DNA of 64,000 nucleotides, taken from contig NZ_JAVRHK010000015.1 of NCBI RefSeq assembly GCF_031846585.1, positions 1-64,000 on the forward strand, in the 5' to 3' direction. Source of the stretch: Autumnicola musiva. Lineage in GTDB: Bacteria > Bacteroidota > Bacteroidia > Flavobacteriales > Flavobacteriaceae. Shown piece by piece: positions 1 through 6,946 of this stretch. A model generated the notes under the pieces. The model saw only the letters and a program-made list of their open reading frames with translations, did not search any database and had not been told where the DNA came from. The translations under genes and the position numbers were made by a program. The stretch's first letter is position 1. Every line of letters starts with the position of its first letter.

Positions 1-122
1 AGTATATGAAAAGTAGGCGATTTTGAAGCACGAAACTTTCGGTCAAGTACAAAGTTTTATTTAAGCCAAAAGCCTTAATTTTACTACTATTTCGCCTATT
101 TTTTATATACATTGTTAGCCAC
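1..122 (-). repeat. attC-like site of the WYL/GyrI/DUF1801 cassette, partial at window edge
   Basis: The two ends of this stretch pair with each other: the outer arm near 1-20 (GTATATG...AGTAGGCGA) matches the inverted TCGCCTATTTTTTATATAC at about 91-110. The R''-like end is GTTAGCCAC at 114-122 (plus-strand reading), the inverse of GTGGCTAAC at 1817-1825 where the same cassette begins. The stem sequence differs completely from the other six sites, so only the architecture is shared. The R' arm is cut by the window start. Confidence 0.7.
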
Positions 123-141
123 TGGCTTTTTGATTCAATTC

Positions 142-570
142 TCAAATTCCCAATGTAATCTGTTCCTTTACATTGTGATAAATCAAAGATGCTTTTATGC
201 ATTCTTTTAGTTCCAATTCAGGGATTTTTTGAGTTAACTGAAAAACGATTGCTCGTTTTCCCTCGTATTGAAATTTGTGGTCAAAAACGAACCTGAAAGT
301 ATCAACCAACCTGCTTGTGCATTGGAAATACATTGCATATTGGTCAGGTGTTTTTTCTTTCCAATCCATTCGTAAAGTGCTTCCGTTTTTGGTAACAAAA
401 CTGGGTTCTCCCCATTTCAAAGTTTCTTCCAAAACAGTTACACCTTCGGTTTCTTCTGCTGTTTCTATTACCAATTCCCGAAGTTTTTGCGAATTATCCC
501 GAACAAAGTCGGGATAATTCGCAAAAACTTCACTTACTCTTGGGTCTGTCTTTAAGGTTAGTTTACCCAT
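142..570 (-). CDS. DUF1801 domain protein
   Basis: The 142-residue protein resembles the DUF1801 family of small soluble YdhG-like proteins. The centre carries a W-G-E-P-S-F motif (about residues 53-58) typical of this family, and a conserved F-x-Y-E-G-K-R-A stretch follows near residue 100. Function is unknown; some relatives are annotated as iron chaperones, which I do not infer here. It is the last gene of a three-gene cassette operon and its start overlaps the end of the GyrI-like gene by 8 bp. The two upstream genes are damaged, so expression by read-through is uncertain. Length is normal for the family. Confidence 0.75.
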   Translation of the reverse strand: MGKLTLKTDPRVSEVFANYPDFVRDNSQKLRELVIETAEETEGVTVLEETLKWGEPSFVTKNGSTLRMDWKEKTPDQYAMYFQCTSRLVDTFRFVFDHKFQYEGKRAIVFQLTQKIPELELKECIKASLIYHNVKEQITLGI

Positions 571-1036
571 TCATTTCTTGTTTTATACCTACATAGAAAT
601 CTACTTCCGCATCAGAAGGATTTTGTGCTTTTTCCCCGAAAATCTCAAAATCGGCATCATAGGTTCTGTCTAATTCCATTTCAAATATTTTAGACCATTG
701 GTTAACGACCAATCCTTGCATTAAATCTCCTTTTGCAGTTGTCTTGGTGTATGTTCCTCCACTAAATGATTTACCAACCATTCCGTTGGGAATGTTGTCC
801 AAATTTTCAACTTTGCAACCAAGTATTGCCGTATAAGGTTTTGTATGGTCGTCTTCATAGTCCGTATAAAGTGAATAAATTTCATTATCAACTTTGTTAG
901 GGATTTTTGCTAAAATATTCTCGGACATTAAATTTCCCCAAAGTTAGGCTATCTCTTTGCTTGCCTGTCCGTTCTCGTTTGTCGTTCTAATCGAGATTTC
1001 AATAATGTTAAATGGTTCAATTTTTACTGTTTGCAT
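563..1036 (-). pseudogene. GyrI-like / integron-associated effector-binding protein with in-frame stop
   Basis: From an ATG at 1034-1036 the frame reads MQTVKIEPFNIIEISIRTTN and continues to a TAA at 944-946. It resumes in the same frame as LWGNLMSEN and runs to 563. The whole frame of about 157 residues has the length and motifs of the GyrI-like small-molecule-binding fold, including the Cass2 type first described from integron cassettes. The stop replaces one residue in the usual I-P-x-L-W segment. Either the gene is inactivated or the part from the ATG at 928 is translated alone. It starts 4 bp after the restored end of the upstream regulator gene, so regulator and ligand-binding protein formed an operon. 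A sequencing error cannot be excluded. Confidence 0.75.
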
Positions 1037-1040
1037 TCTT

Positions 1041-1801
1041 TTAAATTTTATGATTTAATGCAAATTTAGATTGACCTTGTGCCAAAGGTATGTCAGGGGT
1101 GTTTTTATATTTTTCACTACATTTTTCGAGGTATTCTTGCAAAGTCATTTTATGAGGTTCAAAATGATTCCCAAGATTTCCATTTTTTGAATGAAATCAA
1201 GACGGAACGCTCTAAAATCATTTCTTAATTTGCAAAAGGCGATAAGTACCCAATTGTCCTGTGTAGTGTAAAGTGCAAACGGTTCGATTTCTCTTTGACT
1301 TTGCTTATTTTCCAATGACAGGTAATCAATTTTTATCGTTTGATAATTTGATATAGCCGATTGAAGTTGTATCAGATAATTGCTTGTTGTTTCATTCTCA
1401 CGGTTATTGTGCACCTGTATTCTGTTTGTTAGAAATTCCGCTTTTTCCTTTTGGTCATACTTTAAGACCGATTTGATTTTTGTTATTGCACTTTCGTATT
1501 GTTCAGTTAAAGATTGGTCTTTATTTTTTATGATTAGTTGTTCCGCTGTTATCAAGGCGTTAGCTTCTTCTTGGGTAAACATTACTGGTGGAAGTTTATA
1601 ACCTTCTAAAACGGAATAACCTTTTCCTTCTTCCGTCACGATTGGAATTCCCGACTTCTCAAGAGTTCGGATGTCCCGATAAACCGTTCTGATACTTACA
1701 TTATGCTTTTCGGCAATATCCTTTGCGGTTACAATCCTTCTCGATTGTAATTGGGTTAGGATTGCTGTCAATCTTGCAAGTCTGGGTTTTTCTTTGTCCA
1801 T
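1041..1801 (-). pseudogene. YafY-type HTH/WYL transcriptional regulator, C-terminal frameshift
   Basis: The N terminus has an HTH_11 DNA-binding domain (about residues 8-62, with the SIRTVYRDIRTLEKSGIPI pattern). It is followed by a WYL ligand-sensing domain (about 140-210, with EPFALYTTQDNWVLIAF). The open frame ends after 218 residues at 1145 with an unrelated tail. Moving to the next frame near 1170-1180 restores a family-like C terminus (HFEPHKMTLQEYLEKC) that runs to a TAA at 1041-1043. This implies a single-base deletion in the coding strand. The WYL C-terminal extension is therefore lost, though the HTH may still work. It is the first gene of the cassette, adjacent to the attC-like site at 1817-1954. 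Confidence 0.78.
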
Positions 1802-1816
1802 TCGTTTTTTCAGCTT

Positions 1817-1954
1817 GTGGCTAACGGTCCCGGCTATCGCAAGTTGCGGGATTAAGAACGCGGATTAGTCGGATTAGTTTTTTTAATAATTGGTCTCTAA
1901 AATAACAATTTTCAACTAACTACCCGTTATTTGCGATGAGCCGTTGTTATGTGC
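1817..1954 (-). repeat. attC-like site, subfamily 1
   Basis: Read on the plus strand it opens GTGGCTAACGG and closes CCGTTGTTATGTGC. The arms CTATCGCAA and TTGCGAT pair around a centre containing TAATAATTGGTCTC. GTGGCTAAC belongs to the cassette to the left, while GTTATGTGC belongs to the cassette 1825-2676 and is the inverse of GCACATAAC at 2669-2677. A self-complementary CGCAAGTTGCG lies beside the inner arm. It is close in sequence to the site at 2669-2806. Confidence 0.85.
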
Positions 1955-2651
1955 TGGCGGTTTTTACTCGATTTACTTTAACAAAAAACCAAGGGACTGG
2001 TTCAAATCCATTTTCAGATTTGTTCATGTAATTTACCATTTCTTTCCAATTCTTATTTTCCTGAATCAATCCATTATTGTTAATCTCGATTTTAAATTTT
2101 GAAATCAGATCATTTTTTAAATCATGACAATGGAATGAGTGAAAATCTCCACCTGGTTCTATTCCAATAAGATCAAACCCAAGTCGTTCTTCTTTAGTAT
2201 TCTCTTTAATTTCTTTTTTTAAATTTTGATAAATTCCAATTTCACCAGATTTTTCATTAGTCGGTGATAAAATATTTAAAGCTTTATTTTTTTCTGTTTC
2301 TGGAAAATTAATACTCAATATTTGTAAATCTTTTTCTTCACTGAAAAATGATTTTTTATAATCTAAAACTGTTTTTAGATCAGAAAATGTATTTATCCAA
2401 CCAATTTTATTTTTCTCTAATTTATTATCTGTCCAATTGTGAATTTCATTTATCAGCTGTTCTGAAAGTTTAAATTCCTTTCTAATATTATCATTAATAT
2501 TCTTTCCATCTTCTGCCCACGATATTGACCATGAATCTAAATAAGATCTATTTATACAGTTACTGCATGTAAAAATTTTAGAACCTTTAATTGTTCCATA
2601 ATTAGCAGGTTCTATTTTATACAAATAATATGATCCTAAGTAGTACTTCAT
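1947..2651 (-). CDS. Cassette-encoded hypothetical protein
   Basis: I do not recognise this 234-residue protein. The likely start is the ATG at 2649-2651 (MKYYLGSYYLY); an upstream GTG at 2672 falls inside the attC-like element and is less likely. A C-S-N-C pair sits near residue 29-32 and could bind a metal. The body is rich in Lys, Asn and Glu, without a signal peptide or membrane segments. The TAA stop (1947-1949) lies inside the opening arm of its own attC-like site, a compact arrangement also seen at 4202. Size and style resemble the immunity or orphan proteins common in cassettes, but no function can be assigned. Confidence 0.7.
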   Translation of the reverse strand: MKYYLGSYYLYKIEPANYGTIKGSKIFTCSNCINRSYLDSWSISWAEDGKNINDNIRKEFKLSEQLINEIHNWTDNKLEKNKIGWINTFSDLKTVLDYKKSFFSEEKDLQILSINFPETEKNKALNILSPTNEKSGEIGIYQNLKKEIKENTKEERLGFDLIGIEPGGDFHSFHCHDLKNDLISKFKIEINNNGLIQENKNWKEMVNYMNKSENGFEPVPWFFVKVNRVKTAST

Positions 2652-2668
2652 AATGTTGAAATCCGCTT

Positions 2669-2806
2669 GCACATAACGGTCCCGGTTACCGCAAGTTGCG
2701 GGAGTTGGGACGAGTATTTGTCAGATTAATTGTTTTAATAATTGGTCTCTAAAATAACAATTTTCAGCTAACTACCCGTTATTTGCGGTGAACCGTTGTT
2801 ACCTCC
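2669..2806 (-). repeat. attC-like site, subfamily 1
   Basis: The plus-strand ends are GCACATAACGG and ACCGTTGTTACCTCC. The core closely matches the site at 1817-1954, including the CGCAAGTTGCG palindrome, the TTGGTCTCTAAAATAACAAT segment and the TATTTGCG arm. The closing GTTACCTCC is the inverse of GGAGGTAAC at 3169-3177, so it belongs to the ORF-less cassette 2677-3176. The GCACATAAC end belongs to cassette 1825-2676. Confidence 0.85.
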
Positions 2807-3168
2807 TGTTACGACACGTTTGAGTAAGCTCTAAAACCGACCATTGCTGCGCTACAACATCAAAAATTATGAATGCTAGCAGAATTAAAAGAAAATTTAT
2901 TCTTTCCTGGGATACTTTTTTGCAGTTTTACCGATTGAGAAAAAGTCGGAGTTAAAATTATGAATAGCAGGTTTTTGTAATTATCTACTTTCTTGATTTT
3001 TTCATTTTTTTGAGTGCTCAGATTTTAAATTTAGTTGGAGCAGCGTTTTGTTTTAAATTTTTAAGCTGAATTTTGTTTTGCAGGAAAGTCGGTTAATTCA
3101 AATGTTGAATAGAACTTTTTGTTTAAAGTTTTTTGAGTTCAAATTTCGTTTTTTTAGTCGGAGTAATT
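2807..3168 (+). other. Body of an ORF-less cassette
   Basis: No convincing gene is found on either strand of this 362-bp cassette body. The longest candidate is a 28-codon frame at 2869-2955 on the plus strand, against the direction of the array. The sequence is AT-rich with T-tracts and repeated TCGGAGT or GTCGG words (for example near 2948, 3092 and 3157). Both cassette ends are intact, since ACCTCC and GGAGGT are exact inverses, so the unit looks mobile. It may encode a small RNA, act as a promoter or spacer, or be a decayed gene. The strand label is arbitrary. Confidence 0.6.
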
Positions 3169-3305
3169 GGAGGTAACGGTTACGGTTATCGCCAGTTGGC
3201 GGAGTAAGGGACGCGTATTTGTCGGCTTAGAATTAGTTTGTTGGTCAAGATAATTATTTTCTTTCTAGCGCTACCGTCTATTGGCGATTAAACGTTGTTC
3301 TATGC
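3169..3305 (-). repeat. attC-like site, subfamily 2
   Basis: The plus-strand ends are GGAGGTAACGG and AACGTTGTTCTATGC. The inner arms TTATCGCC and TTGGCGAT pair, and a CGCCAGTTGGCG palindrome lies next to the first arm. The closing GTTCTATGC is the inverse of GCATAGAAC at 4067-4075, so this is the site of the first toxin-antitoxin cassette. Its core appears identical to the site at 6071-6214. Confidence 0.87.
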
Positions 3306-3312
3306 CGTTTTT

Positions 3313-3681
3313 TTACTTAGTCAATTGGTAATTAGTTACTAATACAGAAGCAGAAATATGTAATATTCTCTCAAGCTCTCTAATCATATCTACCGTTAAT
3401 CTTTTCTTTTTATTTAAAATTTCTGAAACTCTACTTTTCCCTCCAATGACACCAACTAAATCCTTTTGTTTTAGATTCATTTCTTCCATCCTAATTTTTA
3501 TAGCTTCTATTGGATCTGGAGCCTCAATTGGATAGTGCTCATTTTCATAATTATCAATCATCATAGAAAGAATCTCCGCTTCGTCGCCCTCTTTAGAATT
3601 AATTGGAGCGTCAAATATCACTTCTAGTCTTTCTAAAGTTTTCTCGTAATCTTTTTCGCTTTTTATAGGTTTAATTTTCAT
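3313..3681 (-). CDS. higA: HigA-type antitoxin, copy 1
   Basis: The roughly 122-residue antitoxin has an acidic N-terminal segment starting MKIKPIKSEKDYEKTLERLE and a C-terminal Cro/C1-type helix-turn-helix (about residues 58-112). The HTH contains MNLKQKDLVGVIGGKSRVSE and a following recognition-type helix. I prefer the ATG at 3679-3681; a TTG at 3694-3696 overlapping the higB stop would add five residues. It neutralises the HigB mRNA-cleaving toxin and very likely represses the shared promoter by binding the inverted repeat at 4021-4037. In integrons such pairs stabilise cassette arrays by post-segregational killing. Confidence 0.9.
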   Translation of the reverse strand: MKIKPIKSEKDYEKTLERLEVIFDAPINSKEGDEAEILSMMIDNYENEHYPIEAPDPIEAIKIRMEEMNLKQKDLVGVIGGKSRVSEILNKKKRLTVDMIRELERILHISASVLVTNYQLTK

Positions 3682-3692
3682 AGCTCTAATTT

Positions 3693-3989
3693 TCAAATTG
3701 TGTTAGCATCTATTTTATCATAATCAGGGTGCGTTCCTACAAATCTTATAAAGGCCCATTGTCTATCGTAGTTAAATTTTACTACTAATCTGTATGAGTT
3801 TCCTTTAATGTTGAAAACAACTCTGCTATCTTTTAGAATGCTAGCATTTACATACGTTTTCTTTATATTATTTGGAGAAATCCAATTCGAACTTTTTGCT
3901 GTTTCGTACCAGGTTTTCAAATGCTGTTCTGAATCAGAATGTTTTTGCCAGAATTCTCGTAATGTACTTTTTGCAACTATTCTCTTCAT
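3693..3989 (-). CDS. higB: HigB-type toxin, copy 1
   Basis: This 98-residue protein matches the HigB_toxin family, a RelE-fold ribosome-associated mRNA interferase. It starts MKRIVAKSTLREFWQKHSD and ends with the diagnostic F-V-G-T-H-P-D-Y-D-K-I-D segment. Basic residues in R-L-V-V-K-F-N-Y (about 67-74) lie where the family binds RNA. It precedes the antitoxin gene, the higBA order of this family, with a very short gap or overlap. The length is typical and there are no lesions. Confidence 0.92.
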   Translation of the reverse strand: MKRIVAKSTLREFWQKHSDSEQHLKTWYETAKSSNWISPNNIKKTYVNASILKDSRVVFNIKGNSYRLVVKFNYDRQWAFIRFVGTHPDYDKIDANTI

Positions 3990-4006
3990 TTAATATGAAT
4001 CTAAAA

Positions 4007-4037
4007 CAAAGATAAGTAAAGTTCTCATAAGTAGAAC
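4007..4037 (-). promoter_or_regulatory. higBA promoter and operator, copy 1
   Basis: On the minus strand TATCTTTG (4007-4014) matches the Bacteroidota -7 element TAnnTTTG. Just upstream is the inverted repeat GTTCT-N7-AGAAC (4021-4037), placed to act as an operator for HigA. The cassette therefore carries its own regulated promoter and need not depend on a promoter in or near the recombinase gene. Confidence 0.6.
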
Positions 4038-4066
4038 TTTTTAGTAGAAATCTTTCTGAAAAAATT

Positions 4067-4204
4067 GCATAGAACGGTCTCGGTTATCGCCAGTTGGCGG
4101 AGTAGGGGACGCGGATTTGTCGGCTTAGTATTAGTTTGTTGGTCAAGATAATTATTTTCTTTCTAACGGTGCCGCTTATTGGCGATGAACCGTTGTTAGC
4201 CCTA
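4067..4204 (-). repeat. attC-like site, subfamily 2
   Basis: The plus-strand ends are GCATAGAACGG and ACCGTTGTTAGCCCTA. Inner arms TTATCGCC and TTGGCGAT and the CGCCAGTTGGCG palindrome are present. The closing GTTAGCCCTA is the exact inverse of TAGGGCTAAC at 5032-5041, so this is the site of cassette 4075-5040. The TAG stop of the gene at 4202 lies inside the arm. Confidence 0.87.
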
Positions 4205-5029
4205 GTATGAGCCTGGTTTTCTAATTTTAAGAATCGAATCTTTATTTACTTCTATTAATATTCCGGTTCTATATTTGACAGGTTCTTTTAAATCTAAAAA
4301 ATAATATTTTTCACAGGTTTCAATTTTATTGGTAATTTCTACAGCTATTTCTTCAAAATCAGATCTAGGCTTTTGACTTACATTTTTAAACTTATTCATA
4401 CCGAAAATAGTATCAATTATTTCAAAATTCCTTTTACTTCTCGGGGCCAAATTTGCTCTTTCTAATCTCCCGTTTTCATCAACATCTACTGTTATAAAAG
4501 CAAAATTAGACGGATCAAATTTATATTTTTCATATAATTTTTCGAGAGAATCGATATTTGTAATAGGATCACCAGAATGGTTATATCGATAATTTGTAAG
4601 GTCTAAATTATTTCCATTATTCAACACTTTTTGTTCTGTTGAAGAAATTTTTAATCTACCTAATGGTTTACTGTTTGAACAATAAAAATTGAATTTTAAT
4701 TCACCATCTATTTCCTTTGCATAAACTAACCACTTTTCTCCTTTATTTGCAGTCCAGTAACATGAAGAGTATAGCCCAGTTACTTCTGCTTTTGAGTTTA
4801 GTTGGAATTTTATCTGTTTTGCATTGTCTCCATTTTTATAATGTCTGCTTATTTCAAATGTTATTGTATTAGTCAATGAATCTGATGCATATACTTTATC
4901 AATGACTTCTCCTTCAAAAACGTATTTTGATTCGTAAAATTCAATGGCGGGTTTTGGAGTATCGCAACTACATGCTATACTTTTAATAGTTACTACTAAA
5001 AATGATATTAAAATTATTGTTGTTCTCAT
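4202..5029 (-). CDS. Secreted CSC-motif protein
   Basis: The 275-residue protein begins with a signal peptide of about 19 residues (MRTTIILISFLVVTIKSIA) followed by CSCDTP. An N-terminal C-x-C followed by a V-F-E-G-E-V strand resembles the TIMP/netrin-like fold proteins seen in Bacteroidota. Further Cys residues near 91 and 118 could form disulfides. A second region (about 150-275) has a TVDVDENG pattern suggestive of a small beta domain. It is probably exported to the periplasm or surface, and because the Cys directly follows A it may be lipidated. It is the only gene of its cassette; function is unknown. Confidence 0.7.
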   Translation of the reverse strand: MRTTIILISFLVVTIKSIACSCDTPKPAIEFYESKYVFEGEVIDKVYASDSLTNTITFEISRHYKNGDNAKQIKFQLNSKAEVTGLYSSCYWTANKGEKWLVYAKEIDGELKFNFYCSNSKPLGRLKISSTEQKVLNNGNNLDLTNYRYNHSGDPITNIDSLEKLYEKYKFDPSNFAFITVDVDENGRLERANLAPRSKRNFEIIDTIFGMNKFKNVSQKPRSDFEEIAVEITNKIETCEKYYFLDLKEPVKYRTGILIEVNKDSILKIRKPGSY

Positions 5030-5031
5030 AT

Positions 5032-5176
5032 TAGGGCTAACGGTTTCGGTTATCGCCAGTTGGCGGAGTAAGGGACGCGGATTTGTCGGCTTAGTATTAG
5101 TTTGTTGGTCAAGTTAATTATTTTCTTTTTAACGCCACCGCTTATTGGCGATGAACCGTTGTTGTTGCCAGTGCGG
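5032..5176 (-). repeat. attC-like site, subfamily 2
   Basis: The plus-strand ends are TAGGGCTAACGG and CCGTTGTTGTTGCCAGTGCGG. The core matches the other subfamily 2 sites. The right arm GTTGTTGCCAGTGCGG is complementary to CCGCATTGGCTACAAC at 6071-6086, where the same cassette begins, apart from two mismatches. It is the one site in the array with imperfect cassette-end complementarity. The complementary block is also longer here, at about 16 bases. Confidence 0.85.
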
Positions 5177-5971
5177 CTACCTACCAATTTTTAAAATTCT
5201 TATAGCACCTTGGATTACAATAATGAATACAATTGTTCCAATAATTAGATCAGGCGTACTTGAATTTAACCAGTTGACTAGTAAGGCTGCGATTATTACT
5301 CCCGTATTAATTATAATGTCATTTGACGTGAAGATCATACTTGCTTTCATATGAGCTTCTTTTTTACTTTTTGATTTTTGAAGTAGGTATAAACATATAC
5401 CATTTGCAATCAATGCTAAAATTGAAACAATTATCATTGTTGAAAAATCCGGAAGTTTTTCATTTCCAAAAAATCTTCTTAGAACTTCTGCAAATCCAAT
5501 TAGCGCTAATAAAATTTGGAAGTAACCAGCTAAATTGGCTATTTTTTTCTTTTTTACTATTGAACCTCCTACAGCGAAAAGACTAATTCCATATACAAAA
5601 GAATCTGCCAGCATATCTAAACTATCTGCAACTAATCCCATAGATTTTGAGATTAAGCCACTTGTCATTTCTATGATAAAAAATGCAAAATTTATTATTA
5701 GTACAGACCAGAGTAATTTTTTTTGTTGAGAATTTTCTTCGAATTCAGTTTGGTCCGTTTGTTCCGTTTTAATTTTTTTAGTTCCTAATTTTAGTCCGCT
5801 TAATGATTCTTCTATAGATTGAATTCCACCCTCATGAAATACCGTTAATTTTCTATTTGGAATATCGAAATCGAGATTTTTAATGTTAGAGATTTCATCT
5901 AATTTCATCCTAATCAGATTTTCTTCTGAAGGACAATCCATTTTTGAAATTTCGAAAACTGATTTATTCAT
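5177..5971 (-). CDS. CDF-family cation transporter with N-terminal HMA-like domain
   Basis: The 264-residue protein has an HMA-like N-terminal region (residues 1-65, M-D-C-P-S-E-E at 11-17) and a cation-diffusion-facilitator core with about six membrane segments (roughly 87-260). The first metal-site motif DSLDMLAD has Asp119 and Asp123. In the fifth segment the usual H/D-x3-D is SNDIIIN (Asp218, Asn222), as in the shorter CDF subgroup with an N-D-x3-N signature. It probably exports a divalent metal across the inner membrane; which metal cannot be told. It is the sole gene of its cassette. A complete metal-efflux gene is a plausible adaptive cassette cargo. Confidence 0.85.
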   Translation of the reverse strand: MNKSVFEISKMDCPSEENLIRMKLDEISNIKNLDFDIPNRKLTVFHEGGIQSIEESLSGLKLGTKKIKTEQTDQTEFEENSQQKKLLWSVLIINFAFFIIEMTSGLISKSMGLVADSLDMLADSFVYGISLFAVGGSIVKKKKIANLAGYFQILLALIGFAEVLRRFFGNEKLPDFSTMIIVSILALIANGICLYLLQKSKSKKEAHMKASMIFTSNDIIINTGVIIAALLVNWLNSSTPDLIIGTIVFIIVIQGAIRILKIGR

Positions 5972-6070
5972 TGAATTTAAACTTATCTAGCTGTTGCAAG
6001 ATAAATTATGAATTTGAACTTGAGAACTTTCTTTTTAAGAAATTTGGTTTTTAACCTGAATGCTCAATGT

Positions 6071-6214
6071 CCGCATTGGCTACAACGGTTACGGTTATCG
6101 CCAGTTGGCGGAGTAAGGGACGCGTATTTGTCGGCTTAGAATTAGTTTGTTGGTCAAGATAATTATTTTCTTTCTAGCGCTACCGTCTATTGGCGATTAA
6201 ACGTTGTTCTATGC
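6071..6214 (-). repeat. attC-like site, subfamily 2
   Basis: The plus-strand ends are CCGCATTGGCTACAACGG and AACGTTGTTCTATGC. The core from 6084 onward appears identical to the site at 3169-3305. It is the site of the recombinase-proximal toxin-antitoxin cassette 6086-6983. Its outer arm CCGCATTGGCTACAAC marks the start of the CDF cassette. Confidence 0.87.
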
Positions 6215-6221
6215 CGTTTTT

Positions 6222-6590
6222 TTACTTAGTCAATTGGTAATTAGTTACTAATACAGAAGCAGAAATATGTAATATTCTCTCAAGCTCTCTAATCATATCT
6301 ACCGTTAATCTTTTCTTTTTATTTAAAATTTCTGAAACTCTACTTTTCCCTCCAATGACACCAACTAAATCCTTTTGTTTTAGATTCATTTCTTCCATCC
6401 TAATTTTTATAGCTTCTATTGGATCTGGAGCCTCAATTGGATAGTGCTCATTTTCATAATTATCAATCATCATAGAAAGAATCTCCGCTTCGTCGCCCTC
6501 TTTAGAATTAATTGGAGCGTCAAATATCACTTCTAGTCTTTCTAAAGTTTTCTCGTAATCTTTTTCGCTTTTTATAGGTTTAATTTTCAT
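6222..6590 (-). CDS. higA: HigA-type antitoxin, copy 2
   Basis: The protein is identical to the antitoxin at 3313-3681, with the same ATG choice (6588-6590) and the same optional upstream TTG (6603-6605). The HTH is intact. With two identical copies, loss of either cassette would not release toxin, so the duplication could weaken the stabilising effect of each single copy. Confidence 0.9.
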   Translation of the reverse strand: MKIKPIKSEKDYEKTLERLEVIFDAPINSKEGDEAEILSMMIDNYENEHYPIEAPDPIEAIKIRMEEMNLKQKDLVGVIGGKSRVSEILNKKKRLTVDMIRELERILHISASVLVTNYQLTK

Positions 6591-6601
6591 AGCTCTAATT
6601 T

Positions 6602-6898
6602 TCAAATTGTGTTAGCATCTATTTTATCATAATCAGGGTGCGTTCCTACAAATCTTATAAAGGCCCATTGTCTATCGTAGTTAAATTTTACTACTAATCT
6701 GTATGAGTTTCCTTTAATGTTGAAAACAACTCTGCTATCTTTTAGAATGCTAGCATTTACATACGTTTTCTTTATATTATTTGGAGAAATCCAATTCGAA
6801 CTTTTTGCTGTTTCGTACCAGGTTTTCAAATGCTGTTCTGAATCAGAATGTTTTTGCCAGAATTCTCGTAATGTACTTTTTGCAACTATTCTCTTCAT
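6602..6898 (-). CDS. higB: HigB-type toxin, copy 2
   Basis: The protein is identical to the HigB at 3693-3989, including the T-H-P-D-Y-D-K-I-D C-terminal motif. It is the gene closest to the putative attI and to the recombinase. Its own promoter and operator are conserved upstream (6916-6946). Confidence 0.92.
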   Translation of the reverse strand: MKRIVAKSTLREFWQKHSDSEQHLKTWYETAKSSNWISPNNIKKTYVNASILKDSRVVFNIKGNSYRLVVKFNYDRQWAFIRFVGTHPDYDKIDANTI

Positions 6899-6915
6899 TT
6901 AATATGAATCTAAAA

Positions 6916-6946
6916 CAAAGATAAGTAAAGTTCTCATAAGTAGAAC
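6916..6946 (-). promoter_or_regulatory. higBA promoter and operator, copy 2
   Basis: This is the same TATCTTTG element (6916-6923) and GTTCT-N7-AGAAC inverted repeat (6930-6946) as in copy 1. Both copies of the operator are intact, so antitoxin from either cassette should repress both. Confidence 0.6.

Larger units (their letters stand above)
3177..4074 (-). mobile_element. Toxin-antitoxin cassette, copy 1
   Basis: This 898-bp unit carries higB, higA, their promoter and one attC-like site. An apparently identical unit lies at 6086-6983, offset by 2909 bp. The matching block runs from the AAC of one flanking site to the AAC of the other, and the sequence differs immediately outside. The duplication boundaries thus coincide with the predicted recombination points. 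Confidence 0.88.

Noticed and set aside
2869..2955. 28-codon plus-strand frame in the ORF-less cassette
   Set aside because: Opposite to array direction, very short, and no recognisable ribosome binding site or family.
1..6214. Repeats considered as a CRISPR array or as REP/BIME-type elements
   Set aside because: Repeats are over 120 bp, spaced by whole genes, and their variable ends pair within each cassette. No cas genes are present.
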